From Pseudomonadota bacterium (GTDB taxonomy: Bacteria; Pseudomonadota; Gammaproteobacteria; Burkholderiales; Burkholderiaceae_C), in NCBI GenBank assembly GCA_018241225.1, contig JAFEEG010000014.1:126011-190010 (forward strand): 64,000 nucleotides of DNA, in the 5' to 3' direction. The notes beneath the pieces were generated by a model. It saw only the letters and a list, made by a program, of their open reading frames with translations. It did not search any database and was not told where the DNA came from. This document shows positions 1-8,791 of the stretch, piece by piece. Within the stretch, counting starts at the first letter, position 1. Every line of letters starts with the position of its first letter. Position numbers and translations under genes: made by a program.

Positions 1-1134
1 CGAGCAGGCACCGCAGGCCGTGGGGAACAACTCGGCACCCGCATCCATCAGCACCTGCAGCACGCCCTCGTTCTGCGCCTGCTGCTGGTCGCGCACGCTG
101 GCGGGCGCCACGATCAGCCGCACGCCTGCGGCCACCTTGTGCCCGCGCAGCACCGAGGCCGCCGCGCGCAGGTCGTCGAGCTTGGCGCCGGTGCACGCGC
201 CGATGTAGGCCACGTCGACCGGCGTGTTGGCAAATCGGCTCACGCCATGCGCGTTGGCCGGGCTGTGCGGCGCGGCCACCTGCGGCTCGAGCGTGCTGGC
301 GTCGAAGGCGTGGCGCGTGAACGACGCGCCCTCGTCGGTGAACCAGGGCGCCATGTCGACAGGCGGTGCGCCCGCTTCGGCCAGGAAGGCGGCGGTGGTG
401 TCGTCGGGCGCGATCAGGCCAGCCTGCGCGCCCAGCTCGGCGCTCATGTTCGACAGCGTCATGCGCTCCTGCATCGACAGCGCCTTGACCGCGGGCCCGG
501 CGAACTCCACCGCCTGGTAGCGTCCGCCGTTCATGCCGAAGCGGCCGATCATGTGCAGCATCATGTCCTTGGCGGTGACGCCGGCAGGCAGCGCGCCGTC
601 CCACCACATCTGGATGGTTTCAGGCACGCGCAGCCAGATCTCGCCGGTGACGACCACGCCCAGCATCTCGGTGCTGCCCACGCCGAACATGTAGGCGCCA
701 AAAGCGCCGCCGGTGGGCGAGTGCGAATCGCCACCCACGCACAGCATGCCGGGGCGGATGTGACCGTGCTGCGGCACCACCACGTGGCAGATGCCCTGGC
801 TGTCGTACACATGTGGCAACTGCTGGTCACGGGCCCAGTCGCGGGCAATGCGCACGATGCGGCGCGAGTCGTCGTCGCGCTCGGGCACGTAGTGGTCCAT
901 CACCAGCACGATGCGGTCCTTGTTCCACACCTGCGCACCCAGTTCCTCGAGCATGGGCTTCAGGCGCCTGGGACCCGAGGAATCGTGGAACATGGCCAGG
1001 TCGACGCCGCAGGTCACGATCTCGCCCACGGCCACGCGTTCGCGGGCACTGGCCCGCGCAATCAGCTTCTGCGCCAGCGTCTGGCCCGACGCTGTCACGG
1101 GCACTGCGTTGCCGGAAGATGCCGCGGCGTTCAT
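1..1134 (-). CDS. Aconitase-family dehydratase large subunit (LeuC-like), cut by window edge
   Basis: Hydro-lyase large subunit of the aconitase/isopropylmalate isomerase superfamily; 378 codons are visible and the C-terminus lies outside the window. Seen: the GGDSHSPTGGAFG signature (about residues 134-146) and three candidate [4Fe-4S] ligands, Cys314 (IGACTGAK) and Cys374/Cys377 (TACGAC). The ATG overlaps the stop of the upstream Bug gene as ATGA, so translation is probably coupled. It ends an operon with a Liv-type transporter and lies near a salicylate 5-hydroxylase locus, so it may be a catabolic enzyme such as maleate hydratase (LeuC/LeuD-type, gentisate pathway) or a dimethylmaleate-type hydratase rather than the leucine-biosynthesis enzyme. 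The substrate is inference; the family is clear. Confidence 0.85.
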   Translation of the reverse strand, partial: MNAAASSGNAVPVTASGQTLAQKLIARASARERVAVGEIVTCGVDLAMFHDSSGPRRLKPMLEELGAQVWNKDRIVLVMDHYVPERDDDSRRIVRIARDWARDQQLPHVYDSQGICHVVVPQHGHIRPGMLCVGGDSHSPTGGAFGAYMFGVGSTEMLGVVVTGEIWLRVPETIQMWWDGALPAGVTAKDMMLHMIGRFGMNGGRYQAVEFAGPAVKALSMQERMTLSNMSAELGAQAGLIAPDDTTAAFLAEAGAPPVDMAPWFTDEGASFTRHAFDASTLEPQVAAPHSPANAHGVSRFANTPVDVAYIGACTGAKLDDLRAAASVLRGHKVAAGVRLIVAPASVRDQQQAQNEGVLQVLMDAGAELFPTACGACS

Positions 1135-2099
1135 TCCGGCTTGGCTCCAGAGAACTTCACCACCTTGGCCCAGCGCACGATCTCGCCTTGCACGAAGGCC
1201 GAGAACTGCTCGGGCGAATTGCCCACCGGTATGGCACCTTCGGTTTCCAGGCGCTGGCGCATGTCGGGCTGCTGCAGCGCCTCGCGCGCGGCGTCGCTGA
1301 TCTTGCGCGACGCATCGGCCGCCATTCGCGCGGGGCCGAACAGGCCGAACCAGGCGCTGGACTCGTAGCCGGGCAGCACCTCCGCAATCGCCGGGACATC
1401 CGGAAAGGCCGGCAGCCGCTTGGCGGTGGTGACACCCAGGGCCTTGAGCTTGCCCGCCTGGATGTGCGCCTTGACGTTGCCCACGGCCGCGAACATGAGC
1501 TGCACCTGGCCGGCCAGCAGGTCTTGCACCGCGGGTGCGGTGCCCTTGTACGGGATGTTGACGATATCCACCCCCGACTGCAGCTTGAAGGCCTCGCCCG
1601 CCATGTGAAGCGACGAGCCCACTGCGCCAATGGCGAAGTTCAGCTGCCCGGGCTTTTGCTTGGCCAGCGCAATGAGTTCGCGCACGTCCTTCGCGGGCAC
1701 CGAAGGATTGGCCACCAGGATGGAAGGCGAAGTGGCGACGCAGGTCAGCGCGGTGAAGTCCTTCACCGGGTCGAAAGGCAGGCTGGGGTACAGCGTGGCG
1801 TTGATCGCGTGGCTGGTGAAGCTCATCAGCAGCGTGTTGCCGTCGGGTGCCGCCCGGGCCACCAATTCGGCCGCGATGTTGCCGCCGGCGCCGGGCCTGT
1901 TTTCGACCACCACGGTGCGCCCGAGCACGGGGCCCATGCTGGCGGCCAGCGAGCGCGCCAGCGTGTCAGTCGAGCCGCCCGCGGGCGCGCCGACCAGGAT
2001 GCGCACCGGCGTGCCGCCGATCTGTGCGTGGGCAGCGCCCGCAACGGCCAGCGAGGCGAATGCGCCCGACGAAATGAGAATGTCCCTGCGTTTGATCAC
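1131..2099 (-). CDS. Bug/TctC-family periplasmic solute-binding protein
   Basis: A 322-residue extracytoplasmic binding protein of the tripartite tricarboxylate (Bug) family, which usually binds carboxylates. The N-terminus MIKRRDILISSGAFAS has an RR pair and a hydrophobic stretch ending AAHA, so it is exported, possibly by Tat. Family landmarks follow: VRILVGAPAGGSTDTLAR and VVENRPGAGGNIAAE. No TctA/TctB membrane genes are adjacent, as is common for Bug proteins in Burkholderiales. It lies 27 bp after livF and overlaps the LeuC-like gene by 4 bp. It may scavenge the same acid that the neighbouring Liv system imports. Confidence 0.93.
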   Translation of the reverse strand: MIKRRDILISSGAFASLAVAGAAHAQIGGTPVRILVGAPAGGSTDTLARSLAASMGPVLGRTVVVENRPGAGGNIAAELVARAAPDGNTLLMSFTSHAINATLYPSLPFDPVKDFTALTCVATSPSILVANPSVPAKDVRELIALAKQKPGQLNFAIGAVGSSLHMAGEAFKLQSGVDIVNIPYKGTAPAVQDLLAGQVQLMFAAVGNVKAHIQAGKLKALGVTTAKRLPAFPDVPAIAEVLPGYESSAWFGLFGPARMAADASRKISDAAREALQQPDMRQRLETEGAIPVGNSPEQFSAFVQGEIVRWAKVVKFSGAKPE

Positions 2100-2126
2100 G
2101 AAATCTCCTTGAAGGCTCGGCTGGGG

Positions 2127-2837
2127 TCAGAGCCCCAGGTAGGCGCGGCGCAGGTCGTCGCTGGCAAGCAGCTCGTGCGGCGCGCCCGAGAAGCGCACGC
2201 TGCCGTTTTCCAGCACGTAGGCGCGGTCGGCAATCTCCAGCGACTGGCCCACGTTCTGCTCGACCAGCAGCACGGCCAGGCCGTCTTCGCGCAATTGGCG
2301 GATGAGGGTGAACATCTCTTCCACCAGCAAGGGCGAGAGGCCCAGCGAAGGCTCGTCGAGGATGAGCAGCACCGGCTCGGCCATGAGGCCGCGGCCAATG
2401 GCCAGCATCTGCTGCTCGCCGCCGCTCATGGTGCCGGCCGCCTGGCCGCGCCGTTCAGCCAGGCGCGGGAAGGTGGCAAACACCTTCTCGAGGTTCTGGC
2501 CACGGCGTTCTCTTGCGCGGGTGAAGGCGCCCAGTTCCAGGTTCTCCAGCACGCTCAGGTTGGGAAAGACCTTGCGGCCTTCGGGCACCTGGATCAGCCC
2601 CGCCTTGACCACGTCGCGATAGTGCGTGCCGCCCAGGTCCTGGCCGTTGAAGCGGACCGTGCCCGACCAGGCCGGGCACAGGCCGCACACCGTCTTGTTG
2701 AGCGTGGACTTGCCCGCGCCGTTGCTGCCCAGCAAGGCCACCATTTCGCCGGCGTTGACCTGCAGGTCCACGCCGCGCAGCACTTCGGTGCGGCCGTAGC
2801 CGCCGCGCAGTCCGCGAATGTCGAGCAACACCGTCAT
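2127..2837 (-). CDS. livF: Branched-chain amino acid-type ABC transporter ATPase LivF
   Basis: ATPase subunit (236 residues, normal LivF length) of a HAAT/Liv-family importer. Walker A is GSNGAGKST (about residues 37-45), the signature is MSGGEQQM, and Walker B is LLILDEPSLGL. Its ATG overlaps the livG stop as ATGA. It pairs with LivG on the cytoplasmic face of LivHM. Liv-type systems in this lineage often carry aromatic or other carboxylic acids rather than leucine; the neighbouring dehydratase and salicylate genes suggest that here, but the substrate is not shown by the sequence. Confidence 0.93.
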   Translation of the reverse strand: MTVLLDIRGLRGGYGRTEVLRGVDLQVNAGEMVALLGSNGAGKSTLNKTVCGLCPAWSGTVRFNGQDLGGTHYRDVVKAGLIQVPEGRKVFPNLSVLENLELGAFTRARERRGQNLEKVFATFPRLAERRGQAAGTMSGGEQQMLAIGRGLMAEPVLLILDEPSLGLSPLLVEEMFTLIRQLREDGLAVLLVEQNVGQSLEIADRAYVLENGSVRFSGAPHELLASDDLRRAYLGL

Positions 2838-3604
2838 GCGGCCGCCCCCGCTTTCTCGGCCCCGGCCTTGCGCAGCCGCGCCGCCGTGCCGTGGCCCAGG
2901 TAGGCTTCCACCACGCGCTCGTCGGCCGTTACCTCGCCGGGTGTTCCCTGCGCGATCAGGCGGCCTTGCGCCAGCACCCAGACATGCTCGGCCAGGTGCA
3001 TCACGGCCTGCATCACGTGTTCGATCATCAGCACGGTCACGCCGCTGTCGGCAATGCCGCGCACCACCGGCATCATCTCGGCGATCTCCTGCGGGTTCAG
3101 GCCGGCCAGCACTTCGTCCAGCAGCAGCAGGCGCGGTCGCGTGGCCAGGGCGCGCGCCAGTTCCAGGCGCTTGCGGCCGGCCACGGTGAGGTCGGAGGCG
3201 GGCTTGTCCAGCTGCGGCGCCAGGCCCACGCGCTGGGCCACCTGCTCGGCCTGCGCCAGTGCGGCGGCACGGCCCTTTTCGTGCAGGTGGGCACCCACGG
3301 CGATGTTCTCGCGCACGCTCTGCGCGGCAAAGGGCTTGACGATCTGGAAGGTGCGCGTCATGCCGCGTCGCGCATTGCGGTACGGCTCCTGGCCGGTGAT
3401 GTCTTCGCCTGCGAAGCGCACGCTGCCGGTGTCGGGCACCAGGAAGCCCGACATCAGCGCAAACAACGTGGTCTTGCCCGCGCCGTTGGGGCCGATGAGT
3501 GCGGCCAGGCGCCCTTCGGGCAGCGACAGGCTCACGTCCTGCACGGCCTTGAGGCCGCCGAAGGCGCGCGACACGCCGGAGAGTTGCAGCAGCGGCTCAG
3601 CCAC
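2834..3604 (-). CDS. livG: Branched-chain amino acid-type ABC transporter ATPase LivG
   Basis: Second ATPase (256 residues). Walker A is GPNGAGKTT (about residues 37-45) and Walker B is LLLLDEVLAGLNP. The signature loop reads LTVAGRKRLELARAL, a divergent form of LSGGQ. The reading frame opens with GTG at 3604, overlapping the end of livM by 8 bp, and its stop overlaps the livF start as ATGA, so the three genes are probably translationally coupled. Confidence 0.92.
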   Translation of the reverse strand: MAEPLLQLSGVSRAFGGLKAVQDVSLSLPEGRLAALIGPNGAGKTTLFALMSGFLVPDTGSVRFAGEDITGQEPYRNARRGMTRTFQIVKPFAAQSVRENIAVGAHLHEKGRAAALAQAEQVAQRVGLAPQLDKPASDLTVAGRKRLELARALATRPRLLLLDEVLAGLNPQEIAEMMPVVRGIADSGVTVLMIEHVMQAVMHLAEHVWVLAQGRLIAQGTPGEVTADERVVEAYLGHGTAARLRKAGAEKAGAAA

Positions 3605-4643
3605 GGGAAGACTCCTTGCCAGCGCCCAGCAGGCGACGCGCCGACACGCCCAGGCCGGCGATGCCGCGCGGCAGGAACACCACGATCAGCACCAGCACCG
3701 TGCCGTAGATCACCATGTTGATGCCCGGCAGCTCGCCGAACAGGTTGCGCGTGAGGTCGGCCAGCACATGCAGCGCCACCGCGCCCAGCACCGGCCCCCA
3801 CACCGTGCCCATGCCGCCTACGATGGCCGCCACCAGCGCCTCCACCGAGGTGGACGGGCCGTAGGCAATGGACGGGTCGATGTACTGGAACACCTGCACG
3901 TAGAACGCGCCCGCCGCCCCCATGAAGGCACCCGACAGCGCAATGGCGCCCAGCTTCACGCGGAACGGGTTCACCCCCACGGCGCGGGCGGCGTCCTCGT
4001 TGTCGCGCACCGCCTGCAGCCAGGCACCGAAGCGCCCGTTGCGCAGCCACCAGCTCACCAGCAGCGCAGCGCCCACGAAGGCCAGCACCAGCCACAGGTA
4101 GCCGGCACGCGAGCCGAACTGCATGTTGGCCGCCGACTCGCGCAGCGGCACCATGAGCCCCACGCCGCCGCCGGTAAACGGCACCGACAGCGCCAGGATG
4201 CGAAACACCTCGGCAAAAGCCAGCGTGACCAGCGCGAAGTACGAACCCTTGAGGCCGTAGCGAAAGCTCAGCGCGCCCACGAACAGCCCCACCAGGGCCG
4301 CGCCCAGCACCGCCAGCACCAGCGCCACCCACGGGTTGACGCCGCCTTGCAGCTGCGCGATGGCCTGGATGTAGGCGCCGCTGCCGAAGAACAGCGCATG
4401 GCCGAAGGAGAACTGTCCACCGAAGCCGCCCAGGATGTTCCAGGCCTGTGCGATCAGCGTGGCGTACAGCGCCATCATCACGAAGTTGAGCGTGCTGCCC
4501 GATTCGGTGGCCAGCGGCACGCAGGCCACCAGCGCGACGAACAGCGCGATCAGGCCCAGCTCCCGCAGGCCGTGCGAGGCCGATGCGCCCGCCGGAAGCT
4601 TCGCGGCGGAAACGCCCATGGGCGTGGTCGGTTGCGCGCTCAT
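3597..4643 (-). CDS. livM: Branched-chain amino acid-type ABC transporter permease LivM
   Basis: Integral membrane permease (348 residues) with about ten hydrophobic segments and the family motif around GFGGQFSFGHALFFG. I chose the ATG at 4643 because it overlaps the livH stop as ATGA and removes an Arg/Gly-rich N-terminal extension that is a frame artefact. It should form the translocation path with LivH. Confidence 0.92.
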   Translation of the reverse strand: MSAQPTTPMGVSAAKLPAGASASHGLRELGLIALFVALVACVPLATESGSTLNFVMMALYATLIAQAWNILGGFGGQFSFGHALFFGSGAYIQAIAQLQGGVNPWVALVLAVLGAALVGLFVGALSFRYGLKGSYFALVTLAFAEVFRILALSVPFTGGGVGLMVPLRESAANMQFGSRAGYLWLVLAFVGAALLVSWWLRNGRFGAWLQAVRDNEDAARAVGVNPFRVKLGAIALSGAFMGAAGAFYVQVFQYIDPSIAYGPSTSVEALVAAIVGGMGTVWGPVLGAVALHVLADLTRNLFGELPGINMVIYGTVLVLIVVFLPRGIAGLGVSARRLLGAGKESSRG

Positions 4644-5512
4644 GCCCGTGCTCCGAACAGGCCTTCGGGCTTGAACAGCACCACGGCGATGAAGATCACG
4701 AAGATGCCGATCTGCCCCAGCGACTCGCCCAGGTACAGCCCGCCCAGCGATTCGACGATGCCGATCAGGAAGCCGCCGACCAGCGCACCGACGAAGCTGC
4801 CCATGCCGCCCAGCACCACGATGGTGAAGGCCACCAGCACGAAGCCGCTGCCCACCTGCGGGTTGACATAGTAGGCCGGCAGCAGGAAGCAGGCGGCCGC
4901 CCCCAGGCAGGCCATGCCGATGCCAAAGCACATGGCATAGACATGGTCCACGTCGATGCCCATGAGCTTGGCGCCCTCCTTCTCCTTGGCCACAGCGCGG
5001 ATGGCGCGGCCCAGGTCGGTGCGGCCCATCACCCAGAACAGCAGCGCCGACACCACCAGTGCGCCCACGAAGGCCACCAGCTTGGGCACCGCGATCATGG
5101 CCGGGCCGATGGCCACGGTGGCCAGCGAGTAGGCGGTGTCGATGTTGCGCGTGTCCGACTTGAAGAAGATCAAGGCCAGGTTCTCCATCACGATCGCGAT
5201 GCCCAGCGTGGCCAGGAGAATGTTCTCGTCCTTGCCGTGCCCGGCGTGGTTGATCACCAGGCGTTGCAGTGCGTAGCCCAGCGCGAACATGCCCGGCACC
5301 ACCAGCGGCAGGGCCAGGTAGGGATCGATGCCCAGCCGGTCCTTCAGGAAGAACACCGCGTACAGCGCCAGCATCAGGCTGGCCCCGTGCGCGAAGTTGA
5401 TGATGTGCAGGACGCCGTAGATCAGCGTGAGGCCCAGGGCGATCAGCGCATACACCGCGCCGGTCGTCAGGCCATTGAGCACCGAGGGAAAGAGAATTCC
5501 GAAGTCAAACAT
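4640..5512 (-). CDS. livH: Branched-chain amino acid-type ABC transporter permease LivH
   Basis: Permease of 290 residues, standard LivH length. Typical segments are LTTGAVYALIALGLTLIYG near the N-terminus and GGMGSFVGALVGGFLIGIVE near the C-terminus. It starts 35 bp after the binding-protein gene and overlaps livM by 4 bp. Confidence 0.93.
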   Translation of the reverse strand: MFDFGILFPSVLNGLTTGAVYALIALGLTLIYGVLHIINFAHGASLMLALYAVFFLKDRLGIDPYLALPLVVPGMFALGYALQRLVINHAGHGKDENILLATLGIAIVMENLALIFFKSDTRNIDTAYSLATVAIGPAMIAVPKLVAFVGALVVSALLFWVMGRTDLGRAIRAVAKEKEGAKLMGIDVDHVYAMCFGIGMACLGAAACFLLPAYYVNPQVGSGFVLVAFTIVVLGGMGSFVGALVGGFLIGIVESLGGLYLGESLGQIGIFVIFIAVVLFKPEGLFGARA

Positions 5513-5547
5513 CCTGCGCCTTCATCCACGAGAGAACCAAGGCTCGC

Positions 5548-6750
5548 TCAGGCCTTGAGCGGAAACACCGGGTCGATCTCGCGGTACTCGCGCGGAACGA
5601 TCACCTTGATGTCGTTCTTCACCACCTGCGTCATGAGCGGCTGCGCGCCCTCGTTCTGGCCATTGACGAACCTGGTCGGGCCATAGGGCATGAAGTGGTC
5701 GGAGAAGGTGCTGCTGGCCAGCGCGGCGGTAATGGCCGCGCGGTCGGCCGACTTGGCGCGCTCGATGGCATCGGCCAGCAGCCACATCGACGCGTAGGTC
5801 ATGAAGACCTCGTAGCTGAAGAACTGGCCCTTGGCCTCCACCCGCTTGCGCAGGTCCTGCGCGCGCTTGTCCTTGGGGTTGAACCAGTGGTTGCAGTCGA
5901 TGATGCCGTTGGCCGCGTCCGGAAACTCCTTGACGAACTTGTAGCTGGAGGCCGCGCCGCCCAGCACCGAGAAGATGGCCTTGGGCTGCACCTTCTGCTG
6001 CTGCATGGTGCGCACCAGCAGCGCGTACTCGTTGTAGTAGTTGGCCGGGATCACGATGTCGGGGTTGATCGACTTCATGCGCAGCACGATGTTGTTGAAG
6101 TCGCGCGTTGGGTTGGCGTGCTTGACCACCTCCTTCACCTCGAAGCCGTAGCCGGGCAGCTCGCGCGCGAGCAGTTGCGCGGTGCCGGTGCCGAACAGCG
6201 ACTCCTCGTGGATGATCATCACCGTCTTGGCCGGATTGCCCGCGGCCTTGTTGAGCACCAGCAGGTTGGCCATGGCCACCTCGGTCGACTTCTTGTAGCC
6301 CGGGCCGAAGCGGAAGGTGTTCTTCAGGCCGCGCTCGACGATCTGGTCGGCCACACCCACGTCCACCACGTGCGGCAGGTTGTACTTGGCAGCCGTCTGC
6401 GTGGTGGCCAGGCAGATGGCCGAGGCATAGGCGCCCAGCACGGCAGCCACGCCCGCCTCGTTCATCTTCTCGACTTCGGCCGAGCCGGCCTGCGGCTGCG
6501 ACTGCGCGTCGCCCAGCATGGCCTCGATCTTCGCGCCGCCCATCGACTTGATGCCACCGGCCTTGTTGATGTCCTCGATGGCCATCTCGGCACCCAGGCG
6601 GCACTGCTGGCCCGAATAGGCCAACGCACCAGTTACCGGGTGCAGCACCCCCACCTTGACGGACTTGGGCTGCGCCCCGCCCACCAGCGGAAATGCGAGC
6701 GCCGATGCCATGGCGGCGGATTGCGAGATGAAGTGGCGGCGATTCGTCAT
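5548..6750 (-). CDS. Liv-type ABC transporter periplasmic substrate-binding protein
   Basis: Periplasmic binding protein (400 residues, peripla_BP_6/Leu-Ile-Val family) for the LivHMGF complex encoded just downstream. The start at 6750 is supported by a GAAGGAAAG ribosome site and by a signal peptide (MTNRRHFISQ then a hydrophobic stretch ending at GGAQP). The mature part begins with the family pattern VKVGVLHPVTGALAYSG. It lies 26 bp after gntR, so the regulator and transporter are probably cotranscribed. Confidence 0.92.
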   Translation of the reverse strand: MTNRRHFISQSAAMASALAFPLVGGAQPKSVKVGVLHPVTGALAYSGQQCRLGAEMAIEDINKAGGIKSMGGAKIEAMLGDAQSQPQAGSAEVEKMNEAGVAAVLGAYASAICLATTQTAAKYNLPHVVDVGVADQIVERGLKNTFRFGPGYKKSTEVAMANLLVLNKAAGNPAKTVMIIHEESLFGTGTAQLLARELPGYGFEVKEVVKHANPTRDFNNIVLRMKSINPDIVIPANYYNEYALLVRTMQQQKVQPKAIFSVLGGAASSYKFVKEFPDAANGIIDCNHWFNPKDKRAQDLRKRVEAKGQFFSYEVFMTYASMWLLADAIERAKSADRAAITAALASSTFSDHFMPYGPTRFVNGQNEGAQPLMTQVVKNDIKVIVPREYREIDPVFPLKA

Positions 6751-6776
6751 GAGGCTTTCCTTCTTCGTTGAATCAA

Positions 6777-7565
6777 TCAGTTGAACGGGGCGGACACATC
6801 CTTGCTGACCCACACCTTGGCGTCGATGCTGCCCACGCGCGAGAGCTGCATTTCGTAGGTGTAGCGATCGGGGCGATAGAAGCCGTGCAGCCACTGCACC
6901 GGCCGCTCGTCCTCGTCGTAGATCAGGCGGCGCACGGCCAGCAGCGCCGAGCCGACGGCAACGTCCAGGTGCTGTGCAAGCACGTTGTCTGCCAGCCTGG
7001 CCGAGATGGTCTGGTGCGCACGGCCCACCTTCACGCCTGCCTGCTCCAGCAGCACGAGGATCGGCTTCTTGTTGAGTTCGCGCCGCCCGAAGGTGCGCGC
7101 CAGCTCCGCCGGCACATAGGTGGTGATGTGCGAGAGCGGGCCTTCGCGCGTGGAGCGCACCCGCACCGCCTTTTGCACCGGGTCGCCCAGCTTGAGCTTG
7201 AGCGCCTCGGCCACCTGCGTGGATGCCGACACGGTGGCCACGTCGACCACCTTGACGGAGGTGCGCAAGCCCATGGTGACGAGGTTCTCCAGCAGGCCAT
7301 GCAGGTTGGCACGCTGCGTGCCGTCGGGGCCGCGCGACTCGGGCGGCGGCGGGGGCACCGGCCTGGTGCGCCGGCCAGGGTTGCGCGAGATGAGGCCCTC
7401 TTCGGCCAGCCGCTGCAACGCGCGCCGCACCGTGACGCGCGCCACGCCGAACTGGTCGATCAGCGCGAGCTCCCCGGGCAGGCCGTCATCGAAACGGCCC
7501 TCCTGGATCTGCTCGCGCAGCACCAGGTAGATCTGGTGGTACTTGGGCAACGGCATCTGGGACAT
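6777..7565 (-). CDS. GntR/HutC-family transcriptional regulator
   Basis: A 262-residue regulator with an N-terminal winged helix (about residues 8-75; LIDQFGVARVTVRRALQRLA contains the recognition helix) and a C-terminal UTRA ligand-binding domain (about 95-255). It is the first gene of the minus-strand transport/dehydratase operon. An inverted repeat over its own -35 region (7579-7609) suggests autoregulation and control of the whole operon. The effector is unknown; UTRA domains commonly bind small organic acids or sugars. Confidence 0.93.
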   Translation of the reverse strand: MSQMPLPKYHQIYLVLREQIQEGRFDDGLPGELALIDQFGVARVTVRRALQRLAEEGLISRNPGRRTRPVPPPPPESRGPDGTQRANLHGLLENLVTMGLRTSVKVVDVATVSASTQVAEALKLKLGDPVQKAVRVRSTREGPLSHITTYVPAELARTFGRRELNKKPILVLLEQAGVKVGRAHQTISARLADNVLAQHLDVAVGSALLAVRRLIYDEDERPVQWLHGFYRPDRYTYEMQLSRVGSIDAKVWVSKDVSAPFN

Positions 7566-7726
7566 TGGCCGCGATGGTTGTCCCGTTCCAATGTACTGTC
7601 AATGGGACATTTGACGGCGAACCAGGCCAGCCTGTTCCATTGGACGAAGTCCGATTTCTACGCTCTGTCGAGGGGGAGAAGGCGCGGCGCCGGGCCTTCG
7701 CCTTCTCGTTCGATCGCGGGTATTTC
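7566..7726. promoter_or_regulatory. gntR promoter region with inverted-repeat operator
   Basis: Read on the minus strand, a perfect -35 TTGACA (7602-7597) lies between inverted TGTCCC and GGGACA half-sites (7579-7584 and 7604-7609). A further AATGTCCC lies over the gntR start codon, and GTTCCAATG (7585-7593) recurs as GTTCCATTG at 7633-7641. This is the arrangement expected for a GntR repressor operator. Binding is inference. Confidence 0.55.
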
Positions 7727-8659
7727 CTAGGGTGAGTTTCGCGCAGGCGAACCTTCTCCATGCAGGTCCACGATCAACGAGCGCAGCCACTCGATGCCCG
7801 GGTCGCGGTGGTAGCGGCTGTGCCAGAACAGGTTGATGCCGATCTCCGGCAGGCGCGCGGGGTGCCGCACATAGGCCAGGCCGAAGGGCTTCTCCAGCGC
7901 CTGCGCCAAGCGCTCGGGCACGGTGGCCACCAGGTCGGAGCCGTTGAGGATGTGGCCCACCGCCACGTAGTGCGGCACCGTCAGCACCACCTTGCGCACG
8001 ATCTTGCGGCGCCGCAGCATGTCATCGGCCTGGCCGTGGCCCGTGCCCTCGGCCACCACCACCACGTGCTCGGCCGCGCAGAACTCGCGCAGCGTCATCT
8101 CCCTTTTCCTGCGGTCCAGCGGATGGCCGCGCCGGAACATGCACACGTAGTGCTGCTTGAACAACTGCCGCTGGAAGTAGCCGGCCTTGAGCTGCGGCAG
8201 CAGGCCCAGCGCCAGGTCCACGTGGCCTGCCGCCATTTCGTCCTGCAGGTTGACGGCCGCGTTGCGCACGGTGCTGAGCGACACGTTGGGCGCCACCTGC
8301 GCCAGCTCCTTCATCAGCCGGGGCAGGAAATAGATCTCGCCGATGTCGGTCATGCCCACGGTGAAGGCGCGCCTGGACGTGGTGGGGTCGAAGCTCGACT
8401 TTTGGTTGAGCACCTCGTGGATCACCTGCAGCGCCCGCGCCGTGGGCTCGGCCAATTGCTGGGCATAGGGCGTGGGCTGCATGCCGGTGGGCGTGCGCAG
8501 GAACAGCGCGTCTCCGGTGAGCTTGCGCAGCCGCGCCAGCGCGTTGCTGACACCGGGCTGCGACAGGCCCAGGCTGGTGGCCACGGTGGACACGCGCCGG
8601 TCCACCAGCAGTTGCTGGAAGACCACCAGCAGGTTCAGGTCGATGTCCTTGAGCTCCAT
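7727..8659 (-). CDS. nagR: LysR-family regulator of the NahR/NagR type
   Basis: A 310-residue LysR regulator closely resembling NahR/NagR, the salicylate-responsive activators of naphthalene catabolism. Matching stretches are DLNLLVVFQQLL, LFLRTPTGMQPTPYA, MTDIGEIYF, VDLALGLLP, GYFQRQLF, YVCMFRRGHP and INLFWHSRY. The winged HTH covers about residues 5-65. It is divergent from the Rieske oxygenase operon across 132 bp and probably activates it with salicylate or a related acid. The symbol is by similarity recalled from the family, not by search. Confidence 0.88.
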   Translation of the reverse strand: MELKDIDLNLLVVFQQLLVDRRVSTVATSLGLSQPGVSNALARLRKLTGDALFLRTPTGMQPTPYAQQLAEPTARALQVIHEVLNQKSSFDPTTSRRAFTVGMTDIGEIYFLPRLMKELAQVAPNVSLSTVRNAAVNLQDEMAAGHVDLALGLLPQLKAGYFQRQLFKQHYVCMFRRGHPLDRRKREMTLREFCAAEHVVVVAEGTGHGQADDMLRRRKIVRKVVLTVPHYVAVGHILNGSDLVATVPERLAQALEKPFGLAYVRHPARLPEIGINLFWHSRYHRDPGIEWLRSLIVDLHGEGSPARNSP

Positions 8660-8683
8660 GGCGCCTCTTCACATCCCGCAAAT

Positions 8684-8722
8684 CAATACAAGGTATTGCC
8701 AACATTCTATTGATCGATATAG
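8684..8722. promoter_or_regulatory. Candidate LysR operators between nagR-like and oxygenase genes
   Basis: Two palindromic elements lie in the divergent promoter: CAATAC-AAG-GTATTG (8684-8698, perfect) and CTATTGATCGATATAG (8707-8722, near-perfect). ATTC at 8704-8707 followed by TGAT/CGAT resembles the NahR-site layout ATTC...TGAT, with different spacing. They lie where a LysR activator would bind for divergent control. Confidence 0.45.
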
Positions 8723-8791
8723 GTGTGGCGGCCATCATCGCGGGAGCGACAAAGCGCGCCGCACCCCACGCAGGCGCAGGAGACAAATCAG

